The notes under the pieces were generated by a model. The model did not search any database and had not been told where the DNA came from. It saw nothing but the letters and a program-made list of their open reading frames with translations. A program made the translations under genes and the position numbers. A DNA stretch of 64,000 nucleotides, taken from Plantibacter flavus. GTDB lineage: Bacteria > Actinomycetota > Actinomycetes > Actinomycetales > Microbacteriaceae. Below are positions 1 through 9,190 of this stretch, piece by piece. Numbering within the stretch: the stretch's first letter is position 1; each line of letters starts with the position of its first letter. The DNA lies in assembly GCF_002024505.1 (NCBI RefSeq), contig NZ_CP019402.1, positions 806,001-870,000 of the forward strand, read 5' to 3'.

Positions 1-3000
1 CAGCCCGACACCGACGCGGTCGACGAGCACCCCTCGGCAGCCGTCGCTCCGGCGCCCGCTGACGATGACCGGACCCGAGTCCTGCCGGTCGTCGGCGACA
101 CCGATGCCCAGGCCGCTGCTTCGTCGGTGGCTGCGCCGGTCCCGGCCGAGCCCCAGTGGTCCGCGCCCTCCGTGCCCTCCGTGCCGGATGCGCCGGCGGC
201 TCAGACGCACGCTGAACCGACGCCTGCTCCGGTCGAACCGCTGCCCGCTCCCCTCGAGCAGACGACCGCTGCCGCCGAGCCGACCCCCGCCGCGCCGGCC
301 ACTGCTCCCGGTGAATTCGCGAGCGAGGCCGAACTCCTCGCCTGGTGGCAGAACCAGGTGCCGAACCCGGCCGACGACACGACAGCGGTCCCCGCACCCC
401 CGGCGCCGGATGCACCCAGCGCGGAGCCCGCCGCACCCGCCACGCCTGCAGCCCCGGCCGACCCGATGCCCGAGGAAGCTCCCGTCCGGTCGGAGGGTCT
501 GCGTCACCCGAACGCCCTCGAGCTCCCGGTCGTCCCGCCGACCCCTGCCCCGGCATCGCCGGTGCCGCCCGCTCGCAACGAGCTGACGGTCGACACCGAC
601 TCCGTCCTCCAGCACGCGCCCGCCGGCACCTTCCGGCCCGCGCCGACGAACCCGGTCGTCCTGCCACCCGTCGCCGACGAGCCCTGGAGCCTCGGCGGCA
701 GCGACGACATCGACGCCGACCCAGCAGCCCCCGAGGACGTCTCGACGGCCGTCCTGCCCACGGCCCGAGCACTCGCGGCCGACGACCCGGCGGCCTGGGC
801 CGCGGTCGAGGCGGAGGAGATCGGCGCGACCACCGCCACCTCGTCGCCCGACGGTGGCACTCCCGCCGCACCGCTGCCGCCCGCCGCCCCGCCGGTGACG
901 CCGTCGCCCACCGCCGCGGACCGCGATGTGCCGTCCGGCTCCGCGTCGACACCCGACGCCGAGGTGCAGGACGACGATCTGCCGGAGGGCTCCTGGAGCC
1001 TCTCCGAGACGTTCGGCGACGACGTCCTCGGCGGAGAGACCGTCGAGGTCCGTGACACGACGATCGACGCTTCGACGCCCCTCGCCGCACGCCCCGACGA
1101 GGCCACGGCCGATGAACCGGCTGCCGACGAGCCAGCTACCGACGACGTCTGGACAGCCGAGCCGGCGCCTGCCGAGGCCTCCACACCGCGGACGGACCCT
1201 TTGGCCTGGTTGACGGAACCGTTCGGTGAGACGTTCGGCGCCGCGCCCGCGGCACCGGACGAGCAGCCGTCCGAGGAACCGCAGGCGGAGCCGGTCGACG
1301 AGGCGCCCCAGCAGTTCGACTCCGCAGACGAGTCCGGCATCGCCACCGTCACCGAGGAGGCGACGTCCCCGTCCGCGAGCGAGCCGGTCCAGCCGACCGC
1401 CGACTCGGACCCCGAGCCCGCATCCGACGGCATCGTCGCTTCCGAGCCGATCACCCCCGCGGCACCGTTCCGCTGGGACACGGTCGCAGCGGCGTCGCCC
1501 GCGAGTGCAGCGGAGCCGACCTCGCCAGCCGACGTCCCGTGGCCCGAGACGGTCCCCGACGTCGACGCCGAGCCGCTCGATGAGACGCGGCCGTTCGACA
1601 GCCTCGGCGGTCCGGGCTTCTCGGCCCTTGCGGGTGCCGCAGCCGCAGCAGCAGCCGTTCCTCCGGCGCCGACACCCGCCACCGATGCCGAGCCCGGCCG
1701 TGATGACGCGCCGGTCGACGACGACGCGACGGACACCGCCGACGTCCCCCCGGCCTTCGGCCCGCCGACCCCGAAGGCCGAGCGTTCCATCACGGAGCTC
1801 ATCTCCCTCGACGGCGTGCAACCCGAACCCACGGTCAGCCCCTTCGGCACCGCGCCGTTCGTGTGGGACCTCGCGCCGAACGACGCCCTCGACCCGCTCG
1901 TACACGCGGCTCCCACGACCCAACCCATCCCGGTCCCGCCGGTGGAGTGGGAGGGCGCCGAGTCGTCAGCCGTGAGCGCGGAGTCCCCCTCGGAGCTCGC
2001 GCTCGAGGGCGAGGTGCCCGATGCCGCGTTCATCGCCGGCGACGTCCAGCCCTTCGCTCCGGGCCTCGCCGCCGTCACGCTCGGTCGTCCGCTCGTCGAC
2101 GGACCCGGTGACGAGTTCGCCAGCTGGACCGACGACGCGACCGAGACCGAGAGCTCCGCGCCGGACGCCGCACCGATCGTCCCCGCCGCGAACGACACGG
2201 TCGACCTCTTCCCGACGCTGTCCCTCGGTGGGTTCGATGCAGCCGTCGCGGCCGGTGGCCTCGCCGCCGCAGGGGCCGCAACCGCTGCCGGCGCAGCTTC
2301 CGGCATCGACTCGGGCGACGACACCGACGACGCTGAGACCACGGCCGAGCGCGTCGCTGACTCCGCGCCCGCGACGGCACCGACCCCGGTGGCTGAGACT
2401 CCTGCTCTCGAGACCCCGACGTTCGCCGTCGACCCGGAAGAGCTCGACGACGAGTTCGACGAGGAGATCGTCGAGTTCGACGCCGCCCCACTCGCTGCGG
2501 CGGGCGTGACACCGCTTCCGTCGTTCGTGCCGGACGGGGCCGTCGCCGACGGTGCGACCGATTCCACCACGGATGCCGCCGCGTCGGATGCCCCGCTCGC
2601 TGACGAGGTCTCGATCGACCCTGAGCCGATCGGCGAGCCCGAGCCGGTCAGCGAGGAGCTGCGGCTCGAGTCGCTGTTCGACCTCGGACCCGAGACGGAT
2701 GCGGTCGAGGTCGCCTCGGCCGATGACGCCGCGGCCGACGGTGAGCCGGCTGCCACGCCGCCCGCCGACACCGAGCAGGCCGACGACACGGCCACGGCCG
2801 CGCCGTCCGATCAACCAGACGCCACCGCCACGGCGGAGGCGGCCTCGGCACGGTCGCTCGCCGACGCCTTCGCCGCCGAGGGTGGCTGGTCGCTCCAGGC
2901 CGACGCGATCGCCGACCCCGATCTCCCGCTCGCCCCCGTCCCGGGCCTCGTCGCCGCCGACGGCACCGATGTCGACGGCACGGATCCCGACGACGACACC

Positions 3001-3546
3001 GGCGGGTCCCGGCGGAACGGGGCCCACGCCGCCGGAGACGACGACAGCGCTTCACACAGCTCCCCGACGGCTGAGCCGGATGTCGCCTCGGACACCGCGC
3101 CCACACCAGTGACCCCCGCCTCGGTGTCCGTCTTCGGCGCACACGCCGCGGCAGTCCCGTCGCAGGGGCCGATCGCGAACGTGCCGCAGACGGCGCCGGC
3201 CGCGCTCCCGGGCGAGACGGTCGCGTTCCCGGAACTCGACGGCGCGAGCGCGCTCACGACCCCGGCCGCGGCTGCGGGTATCGTCGGCGCCACCTTGCCA
3301 CCGCAGGCCACGCAGTCCGCGCCCGACCGCGATCTCCCCGAATACCGCGGAGAGCACGCGGATCAGGGCATCCCGAAGGCGCTGCTCTGGGCGGTCGTCG
3401 GCCTAGGCGCCGCCGTGCTGCTCCTGCTCGCGTTCTACTTCGGAACGCTCGTCGGTGCCGCGAAGGCGGCCGGTGCGGCTGCGGACGCCACGATGCCGAG
3501 CGTGTCCGCAGGATGGTCGACGGCCGGAGCCCCGGACGCCGTTTGA
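1..3546 (+). CDS. Giant acidic Ala/Pro/Asp-rich membrane-anchored protein, 5' end missing
   Basis: The frame is open from base 1, so the gene starts upstream; 1181 residues are present. A GTG at 127 is an internal codon, not a convincing start. Nearly the whole protein is low-complexity sequence rich in Ala, Pro, Asp, Glu, Thr and Val, which predicts disorder and strong negative charge. Short aromatic motifs interrupt it: WSL at 685, 994 and 2887, and PFRWD/PFVWD at about 1465 and 1855. Near the C-terminus (about 3370-3460) one hydrophobic helix, ALLWAVVGLGAAVLLLLAF, is followed by a short Ala/Gly-rich tail. It could be a single-pass protein with a long cytoplasmic or extracytoplasmic disordered arm. 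I do not recognise a family, and any folded N-terminal domain lies outside the window. Confidence 0.8.
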   Translation, partial: QPDTDAVDEHPSAAVAPAPADDDRTRVLPVVGDTDAQAAASSVAAPVPAEPQWSAPSVPSVPDAPAAQTHAEPTPAPVEPLPAPLEQTTAAAEPTPAAPATAPGEFASEAELLAWWQNQVPNPADDTTAVPAPPAPDAPSAEPAAPATPAAPADPMPEEAPVRSEGLRHPNALELPVVPPTPAPASPVPPARNELTVDTDSVLQHAPAGTFRPAPTNPVVLPPVADEPWSLGGSDDIDADPAAPEDVSTAVLPTARALAADDPAAWAAVEAEEIGATTATSSPDGGTPAAPLPPAAPPVTPSPTAADRDVPSGSASTPDAEVQDDDLPEGSWSLSETFGDDVLGGETVEVRDTTIDASTPLAARPDEATADEPAADEPATDDVWTAEPAPAEASTPRTDPLAWLTEPFGETFGAAPAAPDEQPSEEPQAEPVDEAPQQFDSADESGIATVTEEATSPSASEPVQPTADSDPEPASDGIVASEPITPAAPFRWDTVAAASPASAAEPTSPADVPWPETVPDVDAEPLDETRPFDSLGGPGFSALAGAAAAAAAVPPAPTPATDAEPGRDDAPVDDDATDTADVPPAFGPPTPKAERSITELISLDGVQPEPTVSPFGTAPFVWDLAPNDALDPLVHAAPTTQPIPVPPVEWEGAESSAVSAESPSELALEGEVPDAAFIAGDVQPFAPGLAAVTLGRPLVDGPGDEFASWTDDATETESSAPDAAPIVPAANDTVDLFPTLSLGGFDAAVAAGGLAAAGAATAAGAASGIDSGDDTDDAETTAERVADSAPATAPTPVAETPALETPTFAVDPEELDDEFDEEIVEFDAAPLAAAGVTPLPSFVPDGAVADGATDSTTDAAASDAPLADEVSIDPEPIGEPEPVSEELRLESLFDLGPETDAVEVASADDAAADGEPAATPPADTEQADDTATAAPSDQPDATATAEAASARSLADAFAAEGGWSLQADAIADPDLPLAPVPGLVAADGTDVDGTDPDDDTGGSRRNGAHAAGDDDSASHSSPTAEPDVASDTAPTPVTPASVSVFGAHAAAVPSQGPIANVPQTAPAALPGETVAFPELDGASALTTPAAAAGIVGATLPPQATQSAPDRDLPEYRGEHADQGIPKALLWAVVGLGAAVLLLLAFYFGTLVGAAKAAGAAADATMPSVSAGWSTAGAPDAV

Positions 3547-3570
3547 CGATGCACCCGACGTCGTCGCGGG

Positions 3571-4611
3571 TCAGGCGACGTCGATGACGGTCACACCCGC
3601 AGAGCGGTCGCCGGAGGCGAGGGCGACGAGTGCTGCCGGTGCCTCGTTGAGGCCGATGCGGTGTTCGATGAGGTCCTGGGGGCGCAGCGCGCCGCTCGCG
3701 ACGAGGTCGAGCAGTTCCGAGTAGTCGGAAGCCGGCATGCCGTGGCTGCCGTGCAGTGACAGCTCCTGCGAGATGATGCGCGGCAGCGGGAGTGTCGGTT
3801 CGCTCGAGAACAGGCCGATCTGCACCTGACGGCCCATCGGTGCCAGCGCGAGGAGGCTGAGGCGCATCGTGGACTCACGTCCGAGGGCTTCGACCGACAC
3901 CTGCACGCCCATGGGTGCGGCTTCGGCGATGCGCGCGAGGACGGCGGCCTCGTCGAGACCGCTCGAGTCGATCGTGTGCGTGACGCCGATCGACGCCGCG
4001 CGCGCCAGGGCCGAGGCGTCGATGTCGACGGCGATGACCTCGGCACCGAGCGCGACGCCGATCATGGCCGCACTCAGCCCCACGCCGCCGCAGCCGACGA
4101 CGAGCAGGCGCTCCCCGCTGCGGAGCCCGGCGCGGTGGACGAGCCCGCGGAAGGCCGTCGCGAACCGGCACCCGAGGAGGGCGGCGGCACCGGCGTCGAG
4201 GGACTCCGGCACCGGGATGAGGTTCACGTCCGCGTCGTGCAGGGCGACGAGCTCGGCGTAGGAACCCCAGTGGGTGAAGCCTGGCTGCGTCTGGTTCGGG
4301 CAGACCTGCCCGTTCCCGGCGAGGCACTGGGCGCAGCGTCCGCACGCGCACACGAAGGGCACCGTGACGCGGTCGCCCACGCGGAACCGCTCGACGGCGG
4401 GGCCGACCGCATGGATGCGCCCGACGAGTTCGTGGCCGGGCACGTGGGGGAGGGCGATGCCGTCGTCGTGCCCGAGCCAGCCGTGCGCATCGCTCCGGCA
4501 GAGACCCGTGGTCTCCACGCGCACGACGACGCCGGCGTCGGACGGCACCGGATCCGGCACGTCGCGGACCTCGGGCTCGGCGGTGAACTGGTCGTAGACG
4601 ACGGCGCGCAT
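3571..4611 (-). CDS. Zinc-dependent alcohol dehydrogenase (MDR family)
   Basis: A 346-residue NAD(P)-dependent, zinc-containing medium-chain dehydrogenase, full length for the family. Catalytic zinc ligands are visible as C38 and the H60-E61 pair in PGHE. The structural zinc lobe has the four cysteines C90, C93, C96 and C104 in the usual CxxCxxCx7C spacing. The nucleotide-binding fold has GCGGVG near residue 174. The ATG is preceded by GAGGA. It converges on the giant acidic protein gene with a 24-base gap. The substrate cannot be told from sequence; a primary or secondary alcohol is likely. Confidence 0.93.
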   Translation of the reverse strand: MRAVVYDQFTAEPEVRDVPDPVPSDAGVVVRVETTGLCRSDAHGWLGHDDGIALPHVPGHELVGRIHAVGPAVERFRVGDRVTVPFVCACGRCAQCLAGNGQVCPNQTQPGFTHWGSYAELVALHDADVNLIPVPESLDAGAAALLGCRFATAFRGLVHRAGLRSGERLLVVGCGGVGLSAAMIGVALGAEVIAVDIDASALARAASIGVTHTIDSSGLDEAAVLARIAEAAPMGVQVSVEALGRESTMRLSLLALAPMGRQVQIGLFSSEPTLPLPRIISQELSLHGSHGMPASDYSELLDLVASGALRPQDLIEHRIGLNEAPAALVALASGDRSAGVTVIDVA

Positions 4612-4673
4612 GGAAGTCCTCGGTGCGTGGCGGGGCGGGAACGGAACGGTGGGGATGATGGTGGCCGAACGGC

Positions 4674-5468
4674 CTAGATCTCGACCTCGACGGGCTCCGT
4701 CACGAGGTCGATGACGCCGCTCAGGATCTCGTTCGGACGGAACGGGTAGCGGTTGATCTCGGCCTCGTCACTGATGCCCGTGAGCACGAGGATCGTGTGG
4801 AGACCGGCCTCGATGCCCGCGACGATGTCGGTGTCCATGCGGTCGCCGATCATGCCGGTGTTCTCCGAGTGCGCGCCGATCTTGTTGAGCGCCGATCGGA
4901 ACATCATCGGGTTCGGCTTTCCGACGACGTAAGGCTCCATGCCGGTGGCCTTCGTGATGAGCGCCGCGATGGCACCGGTCGCCGGAAGCGGACCGTCCTT
5001 GCTCGGTCCGGTCGCGTCCGGGTTCGTCACGATGAAGCGCGCGCCTCCGGCGATGAGGCGGATCGCCTTGGTGATGGCCTCGAACGAGTAGTTGCGGGTC
5101 TCGCCGACGACCACGTAGTCGGGGTTCGTCTCCGTCATGGTGAAGCCGGCCTCGTGGATGGCCGTGGTGATCCCGGCCTCCCCGATGACGAACGCCGAGC
5201 CGCCCGGCTCCTGCTCGGCCAGGAAGGCGGCCGTCGCGAGCGCGGAGGTCCAGATGAACTCCTCGGGCACGTCGAGCCCGGACGCGCGCAGCCGGGCGCT
5301 CAGGTCGCGCGGGGTGAAGATCGAGTTGTTGGTGAGCACCAGGAAGGGCGTCCGCTGATCCTGCCACTGCTGCAGGAGCGCGGCGGCACCCGGGAGGGCG
5401 TGGTTCTCATGGACCAGCACGCCGTCCATGTCGGTGAGCCAGCATTCGACCTCGTCGCGTCGTGACAT
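4674..5468 (-). CDS. HAD-IIA family phosphatase (NagD-like)
   Basis: 264 residues. HAD motif I is DMDGVLV near the N-terminus, motif II is in LVLTNNS, motif III is the lysine of GKPNPMMF, and motif IV is IGDRMDTDI, so all catalytic parts are present. The large insert between motifs II and III is the HAD-IIA cap. The frame stays open upstream, but the ATG at 5468 has a strong GGAGGAACGC ribosome site and begins right before motif I, so I chose it. NagD-type enzymes hydrolyse small phosphate esters such as nucleotides or sugar phosphates; the substrate here is unknown. Confidence 0.92.
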   Translation of the reverse strand: MSRRDEVECWLTDMDGVLVHENHALPGAAALLQQWQDQRTPFLVLTNNSIFTPRDLSARLRASGLDVPEEFIWTSALATAAFLAEQEPGGSAFVIGEAGITTAIHEAGFTMTETNPDYVVVGETRNYSFEAITKAIRLIAGGARFIVTNPDATGPSKDGPLPATGAIAALITKATGMEPYVVGKPNPMMFRSALNKIGAHSENTGMIGDRMDTDIVAGIEAGLHTILVLTGISDEAEINRYPFRPNEILSGVIDLVTEPVEVEI

Positions 5469-5575
5469 GCGTTCCTCCAGGTGCTCCGTGCGGGCTGCGC
5501 GAGCGCTGCGCCGCGGGGGTGGCGCGGCGTCGGGCCCGGACCTCCAGTGTGGCACGGCGCGGGTAGGGTTGGCTG

Positions 5576-6244
5576 GTGCCAGAGACCCCGCTCCACCCGG
5601 ACGACCCGGTCGCCGGCCCCGATCAGGCCGAGAGCCCGACGGCCGGCGTCGGTCCATGGCAGGGGGAGTGGCCGGACGACCCCTGGTACGACCCCGAGCT
5701 GCTGCGCGAGGGCGACACCCGGAACGTCGTCGACCGCTACCGCTACTGGTCGATGGAGGCCATCGTCGCCGACATCGACGACCACCGCCATCCGTTCCAC
5801 GTCGCCATCGAGAACTGGCAGCACGACATGAACATCGGGTCGATCGTGCGCACCGCCAACGCGTTCGCCGCCGACACCGTGCACATCGTCGGGCGCCGAC
5901 GGTGGAACAAGCGCGGAGCCATGGTGACCGATCGCTACCAGCACGTCGAGCACCACGTCGACGTCGCGGCGCTCGTCGCCTGGGCGTCGGCGGCCGAGCT
6001 GCCGATCATCGCGATCGACAACGTGCCGGGGTCGGTCCCGATCGAGACGTTCCGCCTTCCCGAGCGGTGCCTCCTGCTCTTCGGGCAGGAGGGGCCTGGG
6101 CTCTCACCGGAGGCGCTCGCCGCTGCCGACGCGGTGCTCGAGATCACCCAGTTCGGGTCGACGAGATCGATCAACGCCTCCGCGGCGGCAGCCGTCGCGA
6201 TGCACGCCTGGGTCATGCAACACGTCTCCTTCGACGCGTCTTGA
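5576..6244 (+). CDS. TrmH/SpoU-family RNA 2'-O-methyltransferase
   Basis: 222 residues beginning at GTG. The C-terminal two thirds is a SPOUT (trefoil-knot) methyltransferase domain. Motif 1 is NIGSIVRTANAF, with the catalytic arginine of the SpoU family. Motif 2 is LLLFGQEGPGLS and motif 3 is ITQFGSTRSINASAA, which together form the S-adenosylmethionine pocket. The first 45 residues are acidic and Pro-rich and probably unstructured. The gene is divergent from the NagD-like gene. Members methylate ribose 2'-OH groups in tRNA or 23S rRNA; which target applies here is not visible. Confidence 0.92.
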   Translation: MPETPLHPDDPVAGPDQAESPTAGVGPWQGEWPDDPWYDPELLREGDTRNVVDRYRYWSMEAIVADIDDHRHPFHVAIENWQHDMNIGSIVRTANAFAADTVHIVGRRRWNKRGAMVTDRYQHVEHHVDVAALVAWASAAELPIIAIDNVPGSVPIETFRLPERCLLLFGQEGPGLSPEALAAADAVLEITQFGSTRSINASAAAAVAMHAWVMQHVSFDAS

Positions 6245-6430
6245 TCGGGTTGGCCCCCGTCCGCGGGTGGTTTCGAACGGCACCCGTGTGCGTACCTCAG
6301 GAACACCTCAAGATTCCCTCAATTGCCCCCGAGGTCCCCCAAAGTGCCGACACCCCCCGGCATACTGTCTAGCGGAGCAACACTCCACCGCTGAACCCGA
6401 ATCCCTCCGGCACCCGAAGCCACCGAGGGC

Positions 6431-6458
6431 CACCGCACGGACCCGAATCCGTGCGGTG
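6431..6458 (+). promoter_or_regulatory. Leader hairpin of the small secreted protein gene
   Basis: A perfect 11-bp stem (CACCGCACGGA with TCCGTGCGGTG) around a six-base CCCGAA loop, ending 33 bases before the ATG at 6492. It sits between a likely promoter region and the start codon, and the upstream gene ended about 190 bases earlier. A leader structure is therefore more likely than a terminator for that gene. A role in mRNA stability or translation is inference. Confidence 0.45.
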
Positions 6459-6491
6459 CGAATCGGCGGTCACCCGAAGGATGAATCGAAG

Positions 6492-6812
6492 ATGAAGCAC
6501 CGCTCTGCCCTGGGAGTCTCGCCCGAACGAGGAACCCACCCGTCCAAGGTCCGTGGCGTCGCCGCGCTCGCCGTCCCCGCCGCCCTCGCGGTCGCCCTCA
6601 TCGTCGGCGTCGCCGCGCCGGCTCAGGCCGACGCCCGGGTCGACGAGGCGTCGAGCTCGATCAGTGCGACGCAGCCCGGCTCGAGCGAGCTCATCGCTCC
6701 GGCCGGCGCGTTGTTCGCATCGCTCCTCATCTGGGGGGCCGGAGCCGCCTTCGCGACGCGTCGTCGGATGCTCGCCGAACAGCGCGAGGAGGCGTCGCTG
6801 CTCTCCCGCTGA
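6492..6812 (+). CDS. Small exported/membrane protein of unknown function
   Basis: 106 residues. The N-terminus has basic residues, then a hydrophobic stretch (VAALAVPAALAVALIVGVAA) ending at AQA, a good signal peptidase I site near residue 45. A short Ser/Thr-rich segment of about 20 residues follows. A second hydrophobic helix (IAPAGALFASLLIWGAGAAF) and a basic/acidic tail RRRMLAEQREEASLLSR end the protein. This is a type I topology: short outside domain, one anchor, cytoplasmic tail. The open frame extends upstream to 6267, but that part looks non-coding; the ATG at 6492 follows GAAGG. Function not recognised. Confidence 0.7.
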   Translation: MKHRSALGVSPERGTHPSKVRGVAALAVPAALAVALIVGVAAPAQADARVDEASSSISATQPGSSELIAPAGALFASLLIWGAGAAFATRRRMLAEQREEASLLSR

Positions 6813-6902
6813 GCAGCGCGCTGCACCCGCAGCTGATCGCCGTGGCCCGAACCACGACGCTCAGCTGCTCCAGACGGAACGCGCCCGTTCCGTCGCACCG
6901 GT

Positions 6903-6934
6903 GGCCGCCGGGAGTCCCCCCACTCCCGGCGGCC
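6903..6934 (+). terminator. Intrinsic terminator-like hairpin
   Basis: Perfect 13-bp stem GGCCGCCGGGAGT / ACTCCCGGCGGCC with a six-C loop, 90 bases after the stop of the small membrane protein gene. There is no clear T-tract, which is common for terminators at this GC content. Confidence 0.6.
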
Positions 6935-7175
6935 TCCGGTGTTTCCGGGGTGTGTCGGCGGGGTCTTCGCACCGGACGAACGCCGGTCCTTCCGGTGGCT
7001 CGACGACCGTTCCGAGAATCTGCCGCGTTCCGCGTCATGATCGCGCCTCCGGTCGATCACTCAAGGGAGTGCAACGCTGTCGGGCGGACCCGAACCCGGA
7101 TCGACGCGGCGCTCAGACGCCGACGTCGAACGATGCCCGACCCGAATGGGCGTCGCACGCAGCAGGCCGACCACA

Positions 7176-7218
7176 CGCGCCGGAGCGTCGTCCGACCCGA
7201 GGACGACGCTCCGGCGCG
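7176..7218 (-). terminator. Terminator of the TetR-ABC-YhgE operon
   Basis: An 18-bp perfect stem with a seven-base loop, starting about 25 bases after the stop codon of the YhgE/Pip gene on the minus strand. Its length and position make it a strong intrinsic terminator candidate despite the lack of a T-tract. Confidence 0.7.
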
Positions 7219-7242
7219 GGCTCCTGCGCGCTCGATGGCTGC

Positions 7243-9120
7243 CTAGCCGATGAGGCTCGGCCGGAGGTCGCGCAGCGTCCTGGCGTGCGTCATCCGCGTC
7301 ACGCCGATCGCCGAGAGGCTCAGTGCGATCGCCAGCCAGGCCAGCAGGACTCCGGCGTCCTGCAGGGCGGCGTCCATCCGTCCCCCGTACATCAACTGGC
7401 GCATGCCGTCGACGGCGTAGGACATCGGGAGCACATGGTGCAGTGCGGCCAGCGGCGCCGGGAGTGTCTGCCACGGGAACGTGCCTCCGGCCGTGACGAG
7501 CTGGGCGACCATGAGCACGAGGCCGAGGAACTGTCCGACGCTGCCGAACCACACGTTGAGCGTCAGGATGATCGCCGCGAAGGTGAGGGACGCGAGCGCC
7601 ATCATCCCGTAGGTCGCGAGCGGGTTGTGGACCTCGAAGTGCAGGGCGCCGGCGAGGATCCCGAACAGCGCGACCATCTGGATCGTGCCGAGGAGGCCGG
7701 GCGTGAGCCAGCCGGCGACGGTCACCTTGATGGGGCTGTGGAGCGCCGTGATCGCGCGCCGCGAGACCGGCTTGACGATGAGGAAGAGCGCGTAGATGCC
7801 GATCCAGGCGGCGAGGCTGACGAAGAACGGCGCGAGTCCCGCTCCGTAGGTGCCCGCGCTCGTCACGGAGGAGTTGGTCAGCTTGACCGGGTCGGCGATC
7901 GTCTTGGCCTGGAGTTCGCGGGAGTCCGCGGTGGTCGCTGGGATGGCGTCCGCGCCGGACTGCAGACCGTCGCGGAGGGTGACGATGCCGTCACGGAGGG
8001 TGCCGAGGCCCGTCTGCAGGGTCGTGAGGCCGGTCTGCAGCGACGCCGCGCCGTCGGCGGCCTGCTGCGTCCCCGAGGCGAGCGCGGGCATCGCGTCACT
8101 CAGCGTCCGGGCGCCTCCGGCGACCTGCTGGGCACCGCTGTTGAGCTGGTCGACCTGTGAGACGACGGTCTGGACGCGCTCGTTCGCCGTCGTGGCGTCG
8201 GCTGCCACCGGGTCGAGGAGCGCCAGCACCTGGGCGATCTGCTCGGGGGTGAAACCGTTCTCCGCGAGCGTCTGTGAGATCTGGGCGCGGGCCGTGGGGA
8301 TCGAGTCGACGAGTCGCTGGGCGGCTGCTCCGACCTCGTCACCCTTGCCGGCGAGGGTCGACGTCCCGGACGCGACCTGCTCGGCACCCGAGGCCAGCTG
8401 ATCGGTCTGCGAGGGCAGGCTGGCCGTCCCCGCGGCGATCTGGGCCGTGCCGGACGCGAGGGTCGCAGCGCCGGCCTGGGCGGTCCCGGCGCCGTCGAAG
8501 GCCTGCTGTGCGCCGTCGGCCAGCTGCGTCGCGCCCGAGGTGGCGTCGACGAGCTTCGTCTTGATCGTGTCGAGCGCGATGAGGAACCGGCCGGCGGCCT
8601 GGCGGTTCACCGTCTGCACGATGGTCGCTTTGATCTGCTTGACGGCCTGCTCGCCGATGGTCGTCGCCAGGTAGCTGTTGGCGTCGTTCGTCGTGAGCTG
8701 CACCGTCGCCTGCTGCGGGGCGTCGCCCGACGCGGAGGTGAGGGAGGTCGAGAAGTCGGCGGGGATCGTGACGCTGAAGTCGAAGGTCCCGTCGTTCACC
8801 CCCCGGGCGGCGTCGGCCGCGCTGACCTCGTGCCAGGCGAACGAGCCGTCCTCGATGAGCTGGTCGGCGATGTCGTCGCCGTAGTTCTCCGTCTCGCCGG
8901 TCGCGTCGCCGGTGGTGTCGTCGGTCGCCGGCGCACCGGTGTCCTCGACGACGAGCGCCACGGGCACCTGGTCGAGCTTGGCGTACGGGTCCTGGTTCGC
9001 CCAGAGGTACAGGCCGCCGTAGAGCAGCGGGACGCACATGAGGGCGACGAGGGCGAGCCGCGACATGGGCGTGGCCCACAGGCGGGACAGTTCGGCGCGG
9101 ATCATCGCGAAGATCTTCAC
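7243..9120 (-). CDS. YhgE/Pip-type membrane protein (ABC-2 fold)
   Basis: 625 residues. One N-terminal membrane helix (about residues 18-40) is followed by a large extracytoplasmic region. It begins with the YhgE/Pip N-terminal domain and continues as Ala/Gly/Gln-rich repeats of the type QLASGAEQVASGTSTLAG, which predict long helices. Five or six C-terminal membrane helices resemble the ABC-2 permease fold. Family members include a Lactococcus phage infection protein and components tied to membrane transport; the reaction is not established. It is last in an operon with a degenerate ABC ATPase and a TetR regulator, which suggests regulated export or envelope maintenance. A second member lies at 37821-39863. 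Confidence 0.88.
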   Translation of the reverse strand: MKIFAMIRAELSRLWATPMSRLALVALMCVPLLYGGLYLWANQDPYAKLDQVPVALVVEDTGAPATDDTTGDATGETENYGDDIADQLIEDGSFAWHEVSAADAARGVNDGTFDFSVTIPADFSTSLTSASGDAPQQATVQLTTNDANSYLATTIGEQAVKQIKATIVQTVNRQAAGRFLIALDTIKTKLVDATSGATQLADGAQQAFDGAGTAQAGAATLASGTAQIAAGTASLPSQTDQLASGAEQVASGTSTLAGKGDEVGAAAQRLVDSIPTARAQISQTLAENGFTPEQIAQVLALLDPVAADATTANERVQTVVSQVDQLNSGAQQVAGGARTLSDAMPALASGTQQAADGAASLQTGLTTLQTGLGTLRDGIVTLRDGLQSGADAIPATTADSRELQAKTIADPVKLTNSSVTSAGTYGAGLAPFFVSLAAWIGIYALFLIVKPVSRRAITALHSPIKVTVAGWLTPGLLGTIQMVALFGILAGALHFEVHNPLATYGMMALASLTFAAIILTLNVWFGSVGQFLGLVLMVAQLVTAGGTFPWQTLPAPLAALHHVLPMSYAVDGMRQLMYGGRMDAALQDAGVLLAWLAIALSLSAIGVTRMTHARTLRDLRPSLIG

Positions 9121-9190
9121 AGGAGGTCCTTCTGGGGACGGGTGGTGCGGGATGAGGTGGTGGCTGGACGGTGGTGGTGCACGGTGTGCG

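Larger units (their letters stand above)
6813..7242. other. 430-base intergenic region with two terminator hairpins
   Basis: No open frame here has coding-like codon use. The region lies between converging genes and holds the two strong hairpins listed separately (6903-6934 and 7176-7218). I see nothing supportable in the roughly 240 bases between them. Confidence 0.6.

Noticed and set aside
504..2795. Long open frame on the minus strand opposite the giant acidic protein
   Set aside because: The product is Ser/Ala/Gly-rich, with no fold or start signal; it mirrors the biased codon use of the plus-strand gene, whose frame is open from base 1 and ends with a real membrane helix.
7243..9120. 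Prophage remnant suggested by the name phage infection protein
   Set aside because: YhgE/Pip proteins are host membrane proteins; no phage structural, integrase or attachment sequence is present nearby.
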